Below the pieces are notes generated by a model. The model did not search any database and was not told where the DNA came from. It worked only from the letters and a program-made list of their open reading frames with translations. Position numbers and translations under genes: made by a program. DNA of 64,000 nucleotides. Origin: Streptomyces diastatochromogenes. Its GTDB lineage: Bacteria > Actinomycetota > Actinomycetes > Streptomycetales > Streptomycetaceae. This document shows positions 59,356 to 64,000 of this stretch, one piece after another (position 1 is the first letter of the stretch; every line of letters begins with the position of its first letter). The stretch spans positions 5,022,001 to 5,086,000 of the forward strand of contig JAPTYK010000001.1 in NCBI GenBank assembly GCA_026913215.1. Reading direction: 5' to 3'.

Positions 59356-61531
59356 GTGACAGCAGCAACGCACTCCACTCTCTTCCCGCAGGTCCCGGAG
59401 ACGGCCGACGCGGTGCTCGCCGGGCTCGACCCCGAGCAGCGCGAGGTCGCCCTGCCCTGAACGGACCGGTGTGCGTCCTCGCCGGAGCCGGTACGGGCAA
59501 GACGCGGGCGATCACCCACCGCATCGCGTACGGGGTGCGGGCGGGCGTCCTGGCGCCCGCCAGTGTGCTGGCCGTCACGTTCACCAACCGCGCCGCGGGC
59601 GAGATGCGCGGTCGGCTGCGGCAGCTCGGCGCGGGCGGCGTCCAGGCCCGCACGTTCCACTCCGCGCCCTCCGCCAGCTCCAGTTCTTCTGGCCGAAAGT
59701 GGTCGGTGGCGATCTGCCCCGGCTCCTGGACCGGAAGGTCCAGATCGTCGCCGAGGCCGCGGCCGCCTGCGGGCTCAGGCTCGACCGGACCGAGCTCAGG
59801 GACGTGACCGGCGAGATCGAGTGGGCCAAGGTCACCCAGACCGTCCCCGCCGACTATCCGGCCGCCGCCGCCAAGTCCCTCAGGGAAGCCCCCCGCGACC
59901 CGGCCGAGATCGGCCAGATCTATTCCATGTACGAGCAGCTGAAGCGCGACCGCTCGGTGATCGACTTCGAGGACGTCCTGCTGCTCACCGTCGGCATCCT
60001 CCAGGAACGGCACGACATCGCCGAGCAGATCCGCCGCCAGTACCAGCACTTCGTGGTGGACGAGTACCAGGACGTCTCCCGCTCCAGCAGCGGCTGCTCG
60101 ACCTGTGGCTCGGCGAGCGCGACAACCTCTGCGTCGTCGGCGACGCCAGCCAGACGATCTACTCCTTCACCGGCGCCACCCCCGACCACCTGCTGGACTT
60201 CCGCACCCGGCACCCCGGCGCCACGGTCGTGAAACTGGTCCGCGACTACCGCTCCACCCCGCAGGTCGTCCACCTGGCGAACGGGCTGCTCAGCCAGGCC
60301 GCCGGCCGGGCCGCCGAGCACCGCCTGGAGCTGATCTCCCAGCGCGACCCGGGCCCCGAGCCGGTCTACACGGAGTACGCCGACGAGCCCACCGAGGCCG
60401 AGGGCACCGCCCGCCGCGTCCGCGACCTCATCGCCGCCGGCGTCCCGGCCGGCGAGATCGCCGTCCTCTACCGGATCAACGCCCAGTCCGAGATCTACGA
60501 GCAGGCCCTCGCCGACGCCGGAGTGCCCTACCAGCTCCGCGGCGCCGAGCGCTTCTTCGAGCGGGAGGAGGTGCGCAAGGCGGGCGCCGCCCTGCGCAGC
60601 GCGGCCCGCTTCGGAGCGAACGACTCCCTCCTCGACGGCGCCGACGGCCTGCCCGCCCAGGTCCGCGCCGTCCTCTCCGGGCAGGGCTGGAGCAGCACCC
60701 CGCCCGCCGGGTCCGGCTCCGTCCGCGACCGCTGGGAGTCCCTCGCCGCCCTCTTCCGGCTCGCCGAGGACTTCGACCGCGCCAAGCCCGGGGCCACCCT
60801 CTCCGACCTGGTCGCCGAGCTCGACGAGCGGGCCGCCGCCCAGCACGCCCCCACCGTCCAGGGCGTCACCCTCGCCTCGCTGCACGCGGCCAAGGGCCTC
60901 GAATGGGACGCCGTCTTCCTGGTCGGCCTCACCGAGGGCATGATGCCGATCACCTACGCCAAGACGGACGAGCAGATCGAGGAGGAGCGGCGCCTGCTGT
61001 ACGTGGGCGTCACCCGGGCCCGGGTCCACCTGACGCTCTCCTGGGCGCTCTCCCGCTCCCCGGGCGGCCGCCCCAGCCGGCGCCCCAGCCGCTTCCTCAA
61101 GGGGCTGCGGCCCGGCTCCGGCTCCCTCGGCACCATCGGCTCCGGCGGCGGCGCCGCTCCGTCGAGCGGGCCATCGGCCCCGTCCGGCGCAAGCGGCGCG
61201 GCCCCGTCCGCTGCCGGGTCTGCGGCACCACCCTCACCGAGGCCGGCGCGATGAAGCTGATGCGCTGCGAGGGCTGCCCTCGGACATGGACGAGGCCCTG
61301 TACGAGCGGCTCCGGGACTGGCGATCGGAACAGGCCACGCAGCTCGGCCAGCCCGCCTATTGCGTGTTCACCGACAAGACGCTCATGGCGATCGCCGAGC
61401 GCGTCCCCGCCACCGGCGGGGAGCTCTCCTCGATCTCCGGCGTCACGGCGCGCAAGCTCGACCGCTTCGGAGCCGAGGTCCTGGCCATCTGCGCAGGTGA
61501 GGAGGGTCTGACGGGCGACGGCGAGGTCTGA
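59356..61531 (+). CDS. uvrD2: UvrD2-type ATP-dependent DNA helicase (frame broken several times)
   Basis: GTG 59356, about 725 residues. SF1 motifs: VLAGAGTGKTRAITHR, TFTNRAAGEMRGRL, VVDEYQDVS, GDASQTIYSFTGATP, SLHAAKGLEWD and VGVTRARVHL. The tetracysteine CRVCG...RCEGC and a C-terminal HRDC domain (YCVFTDKTLMAIAERVPA, KLDRFGAEVLAIC) are the hallmarks of UvrD2. One-base losses near 59452, 59668, 60080, 61160, 61200 and 61282. Unwinds DNA 3' to 5'; essential role reported for the mycobacterial homologue. Confidence 0.92.
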
Positions 61532-61553
61532 GGAAAACTCGTCGGAAAAATAG

Positions 61554-61584
61554 TTTGCGCCCGCCCCGTCAAGCCCCATAGGTT
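61554..61584 (+). promoter_or_regulatory. Candidate wblC promoter
   Basis: TTTGCG at 61554-61559 directly after the AT-rich stretch GGAAAAATAG, and TAGGTT at 61579-61584, spacing 19. An AT-rich triplet just before the -35 is the known feature of WhiB7/WblC-dependent promoters, which include its own. Confidence 0.6.
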
Positions 61585-61702
61585 CTTAACCACGGAAACA
61601 GCGCTTCTTCGAAGCCCTGTCTTCGTGCTGTACTTGTCCAAATAAACATGAGGGTCCGGCTCGCACCCGAGCCCTCCGAGACGCCGAGAGGAGGCGATTC
61701 CA

Positions 61703-62062
61703 GTGATCAGCACCACCATTCAGACCCGCACCGCCAGCACCACCGTCAGCATCGTCGGCACGGCCAAAATGACCGATCGCTCGGTCGTCTCCGCCTGCTC
61801 GCTCGGCCTCTCCGCCTCGGTTCTCATTGGCACCGGTCTGCCCGTCGCCGGCCTGCCCGTCACCGGTCTTTCCGGTCTCGGTGTGGCCGCCGTGGCTCCG
61901 CGCAATGAGCGACCGACCAAGGCACTGGAAGCAGGAGACGCGGGCAAGGCCAAGGCCTATGACTTTGCGGCGACCGGTGCCGGAACCCAGCAGCAGACGA
62001 TGACGCACCACCACACGATGTGGGCCTTCCGTGGGCTCGAACCCTGGAGTGATCCAGTCTGA
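61703..62062 (+). CDS. Possible upstream ORF in the wblC leader (119 codons; includes an internal 20-codon ORF)
   Basis: GTG 61703 has a strong ribosome site AGGAGG at 61689-61694, 8 nt away. The predicted product is Thr/Ser/Gly/Val-rich (AGLPVAGLPVTGLSGLG in the middle) with no family match. Codon quality falls after about codon 70. The last 20 codons also form a separate ORF from ATG 62000 (MTHHHTMWAFRGLEPWSDPV) ending at TGA 62060-62062, within a hairpin just before the terminator. Either could be the regulatory leader peptide; neither is proven. Confidence 0.45.
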   Translation: MISTTIQTRTASTTVSIVGTAKMTDRSVVSACSLGLSASVLIGTGLPVAGLPVTGLSGLGVAAVAPRNERPTKALEAGDAGKAKAYDFAATGAGTQQQTMTHHHTMWAFRGLEPWSDPV

Positions 62063-62085
62063 TCCATGATCAGACCGGCGCCTTC

Positions 62086-62130
62086 AGGGCCGCGGAACCC
62101 CACCCGGGATCCGCGGCCCTTCTGTTTGTC
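62086..62130 (+). terminator. Attenuator terminator in the wblC leader
   Basis: Perfect 11-bp stem AGGGCCGCGGA/TCCGCGGCCCT (62086-62096 and 62110-62120) followed by TCTGTTTGTC. Two further hairpins sit just upstream: CTGGA/TCCAG at about 62044-62057 and GTCTGATC/GATCAGAC at 62057-62075. The terminator is 106 bp before the wblC start. Confidence 0.8.
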
Positions 62131-62235
62131 CCCGAACGGGGACGACGGAGCGAAGGGGCCTCGGGAAAGACACCGCCCGGTACCAGCCGAAACCCCGGCC
62201 AACAGGCCGGAACGACCAGACGAGGAAAGACCACC

Positions 62236-62607
62236 GTGCAACTCGAAGCGCACGCCCCGTCCGTACCGCCTTCCGAATCGATCCCCCTGCCCGGCCGCTC
62301 CACGGAGGACCCCGCTTTGACCCCCCTCACCGCGCTCACCGCGCTCGACGACGCCATCGAGAACCTCGGCGTCCCCGTCCCCTGTCGTGCCTACGACCCC
62401 GAGGTCTTCTTCGCCGAGTCCCCGGCCGACGTCGAGTACGCGAAGTCCCTCTGCCAGACCTGCCCGCTCGTGGCCGCCTGCCTCGCCGGCGCCAAGGAGC
62501 GCCGCGAGCCCTGGGGCGTCTGGGGTGGCGAGCTCTTCGTCCAGGGTGTGGTCGTCGCCCGCAAGCGGCCCCGTGGCCGTCCGCGCAAGAACCCGGTCGC
62601 GGCATGA
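62236..62607 (+). CDS. wblC: WblC/WhiB7 redox-sensing transcription factor
   Basis: Intact, 123 residues from GTG 62236 with AGGAAAG 6 nt upstream. The four cluster-binding cysteines are in VPCRAYDP and SLCQTCPLVAACLAG. GVWGGELF is the turn that contacts the sigma factor. The C-terminal RKRPRGRPRKN is the AT-hook specific to WhiB7. Activates intrinsic antibiotic-resistance genes together with the housekeeping sigma factor. Its long leader with terminator agrees with induction by translation inhibitors. The stop overlaps the next ATG (ATGA). Confidence 0.95.
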   Translation: MQLEAHAPSVPPSESIPLPGRSTEDPALTPLTALTALDDAIENLGVPVPCRAYDPEVFFAESPADVEYAKSLCQTCPLVAACLAGAKERREPWGVWGGELFVQGVVVARKRPRGRPRKNPVAA

Positions 62608-62927
62608 ACGCCACCGGAACCATCGACCGTCCCCTCACGCACGATCCCCAGAAGCAGGCCCCGATGACCTCTTCCGCCAGCGAGCCCGCAGGCTCCGCGA
62701 CCCCAGTCTTCTCCCCCGCCGCCGCGCACACCGCGCGTCAGAACAGGACCCGTGAAATGCAACTCGCCCCAGAAGCCCTGGCCCGTGCCCATATGCACGA
62801 ACGACAGCGTGAGGCCGACGCGGAACGCCAGGCCGTGCGCCTGGTCGCCGCCCGGCGCATGCAGCGCCGCGCCGAGCGCGTCTCGCTGCGCGCCCGCCGC
62901 GCGCTCGCCATGGCCGTCATGCACTGA
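62604..62927 (+). CDS. Small basic helical protein coupled to wblC (107 aa)
   Basis: Intact, 107 residues; ATG 62604 overlaps the wblC stop by ATGA, so it is translationally coupled. Residues 1-45 are Ser/Thr/Ala/Pro-rich. Residues 50-107 form an Arg/Ala-rich helix (ALARAHMHERQREADAERQ, RRMQRRAERVSLRARRAL). No known domain. Being made with WblC suggests a related role, unproven. An in-frame ATG at 62664 is a later start option. Confidence 0.7.
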   Translation: MNATGTIDRPLTHDPQKQAPMTSSASEPAGSATPVFSPAAAHTARQNRTREMQLAPEALARAHMHERQREADAERQAVRLVAARRMQRRAERVSLRARRALAMAVMH

Positions 62928-62945
62928 GCATCGCCGTGATGCCTC

Positions 62946-62977
62946 CGCGGGGCCGGTCCGAACGGACCGGCCCCGCG
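62946..62977. terminator. Terminator after the wblC operon
   Basis: Perfect 15-bp stem CGCGGGGCCGGTCCG / CGGACCGGCCCCGCG around AA, 19 bp past the stop of the coupled gene. Confidence 0.9.
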
Positions 62978-63021
62978 TGCGTTGTCCACCCCCGGCCCCC
63001 CGCCGGACTATCGTCACCAGG

Positions 63022-63204
63022 GTGAACGAAGCACCCGTCCCCGAGGAGCCCGTCTCCTGCGCCCGCTGCGGCAGGACCGCCGACCCCCTCCCGATGACCT
63101 GGACCTGCTCCGTCGAGAACGGCCGCCGCCAGTACTTCTGCGACACCTGCGCCCGCGAGAACCTCCGCGCCATCGAAGGCCGCCTCGACTCCTCCTGGTG
63201 GTGA
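63022..63204 (+). CDS. Small zinc-ribbon protein (60 aa)
   Basis: Intact, 60 residues from GTG 63022. Two C-x2-C pairs, SCARCGRTAD and FCDTCARENL, form a probable zinc ribbon; the end is LDSSWW. Common beside wblC in Streptomyces; function unknown. The following 124 bp (63205-63328) hold only low-complexity copies of GGGCCGCGCCCGCC. Confidence 0.75.
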   Translation: MNEAPVPEEPVSCARCGRTADPLPMTWTCSVENGRRQYFCDTCARENLRAIEGRLDSSWW

Positions 63205-63328
63205 ACCCCACCACCCCCGACCCCCGCCGAGGGCCGCGCCCGCCAGGGGCCGCGCCCGCCTGGGCGGTGCCGCCTGGGCCGCGCCCGCCTTCCCGCGCCC
63301 CCGTCCGGCGCGAGCCCGCCACGACCGC

Positions 63329-64000
63329 CTAGGCGGGGCCCGGTTCCTCGAAGCCGGGAAGCCACTCGGCGAGCTCGTCCCGGAGGCGTACCGTCGCGTT
63401 CAGCTGGCACAGGACGCCGATGGTGCTCAGGGTGACGCGGTGTATCAGCAGGTAGGCGGGGGCAGGTTGAGCTGCTTGCCCAGCTGGTGGGCGGGGAGCG
63501 GGGTCGGCGATGCGGGCCGCCTGGGTCCGCATCCAGGCGCGGGTGAAGACGAACGCCTCCACCTCGGCCGGTTCGATGATCGGCAGCAGGTACTCCAGGA
63601 CCGCGTCGGGGTCGAGCACGACGGACTCCTTGACGAAGCCCTCCTCGCGCAGGAGCTCGTAGACCGTGTCGGCCTCCCCGGTGACGGCCATCCGCAGACA
63701 GGTGCCGATGGTCTCCGGCAGCCCGCCCGGCAGCCGGTCCACGGTGCCGAAGTCGAGGACGCCGAGCCGCCAGCTCTCCGGCCCCTCGTCCTCGCCGGTT
63801 CCGGGCAGCAGCCGGAAGTTCCCCGGGTGCGGATCGGCGTGCAGCAGGCCCGTGCGCGCGGGGCCGGAGAAGAGGAACCGGGCGAGGAGCTGCCCGGCCC
63901 GGTCCCGCTGCTCCTCGGTGCCGTCCGCGATCACCTCCGAGAGCGGGACCCCGTCCATCCACTCGGTCACGAGGACCTGGTCCGACTGGTGCACCACCGC
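63329..64000 (-). CDS. ABC1/UbiB-family atypical kinase (N-terminus beyond window edge; two offsetting frame breaks)
   Basis: The C-terminal 220 residues are visible; the gene enters from the right edge. VLVTEWMDGVPLSEV is the hinge, LLHADPHPGN the catalytic loop and VLDFGTVDRL the metal-binding DFG. The protein then has a helical end (FVFTRAWMRTQAARIAD, YLLIHRVTLSTIGVLCQL). Two offsetting frame changes near 63510 and 63462 alter a short stretch (expected AHQLGKQLNLPPAY). Corresponds to Rv3197, which with whiB7 contributes to macrolide tolerance in mycobacteria. Confidence 0.88.
   Translation of the reverse strand, partial: AVVHQSDQVLVTEWMDGVPLSEVIADGTEEQRDRAGQLLARFLFSGPARTGLLHADPHPGNFRLLPGTGEDEGPESWRLGVLDFGTVDRLPGGLPETIGTCLRMAVTGEADTVYELLREEGFVKESVVLDPDAVLEYLLPIIEPAEVEAFVFTRAWMRTQAARIADPAPRPPAGQAAQPAPAYLLIHRVTLSTIGVLCQLNATVRLRDELAEWLPGFEEPGPA

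Noticed and set aside
1..64000. tRNA or rRNA genes
   Set aside because: No stretch with a cloverleaf-like arrangement and the conserved TTCGA loop in the right context, and no rRNA sequence, was recognised by eye; a tRNAscan-SE run would settle it.

Overview
The window is a very GC-rich actinobacterial chromosome segment, almost certainly Streptomyces. Evidence: strong third-position G/C bias, many GTG starts, GTGA/ATGA stop-start overlaps, and Streptomyces-type families (wblC/whiB7, adnAB, mycoredoxin, uvrD2, DUF3107, DUF3117, DUF3152). No rRNA, tRNA, CRISPR, phage or insertion sequence was seen.

Gene order follows two blocks known from Mycobacterium tuberculosis. Block 1 (1-17312) matches Rv1207-Rv1239: folP2-like, DivIVA-domain protein, tagA, DUF3117, O-methyltransferase, sigE with anti-sigma, htrA, tatB, mrp, DUF1003, MgtE/CBS and corA. 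Two secreted FG-GAP repeat proteins and an enoyl-CoA hydratase lie inside it. Block 2 (23131-64000) matches Rv3211-Rv3197: DEAD-box helicase, ferritin-like protein, DUF3107, TetR, DUF3152 protease, MoeZ, alkyltransferase-like protein, adnA, adnB, nudC, mycoredoxin, uvrD2, whiB7 and an ABC1 kinase. The linker (17313-23130) holds SUFU, DUF6758, PHP, MarC, NYN and alpha/beta-hydrolase genes.

Between DUF3152 and moeZ lies about 10.7 kb of accessory DNA. It contains a peptide-type ABC importer operon (31906-37207), preceded by a possible leaderless 31-codon leader ORF and a hairpin. It also contains a four-gene cassette (37397-42248): PelF-like glycosyltransferase, membrane protein, NAD-dependent epimerase and spherulin-4-like protein. 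That combination resembles systems for galactosaminogalactan/Pel-type polysaccharide and is the best candidate for an undescribed system here.

Functional themes: envelope stress (SigE, anti-sigma, HtrA, TatB), Mg2+ transport (MgtE-like, CorA), DNA repair (TagA, ATL, AdnAB, UvrD2), redox and NAD metabolism (Mrx1, NudC), and antibiotic-stress control (WblC, with a long leader ending in a terminator).

More than half of the conserved genes are interrupted by frame changes, nearly all explained by loss of one base in a short G or C run. Intact housekeeping domains continue in the next frame each time. I read this as base-calling or assembly error rather than gene decay, give whole-gene extents, and note the breaks.
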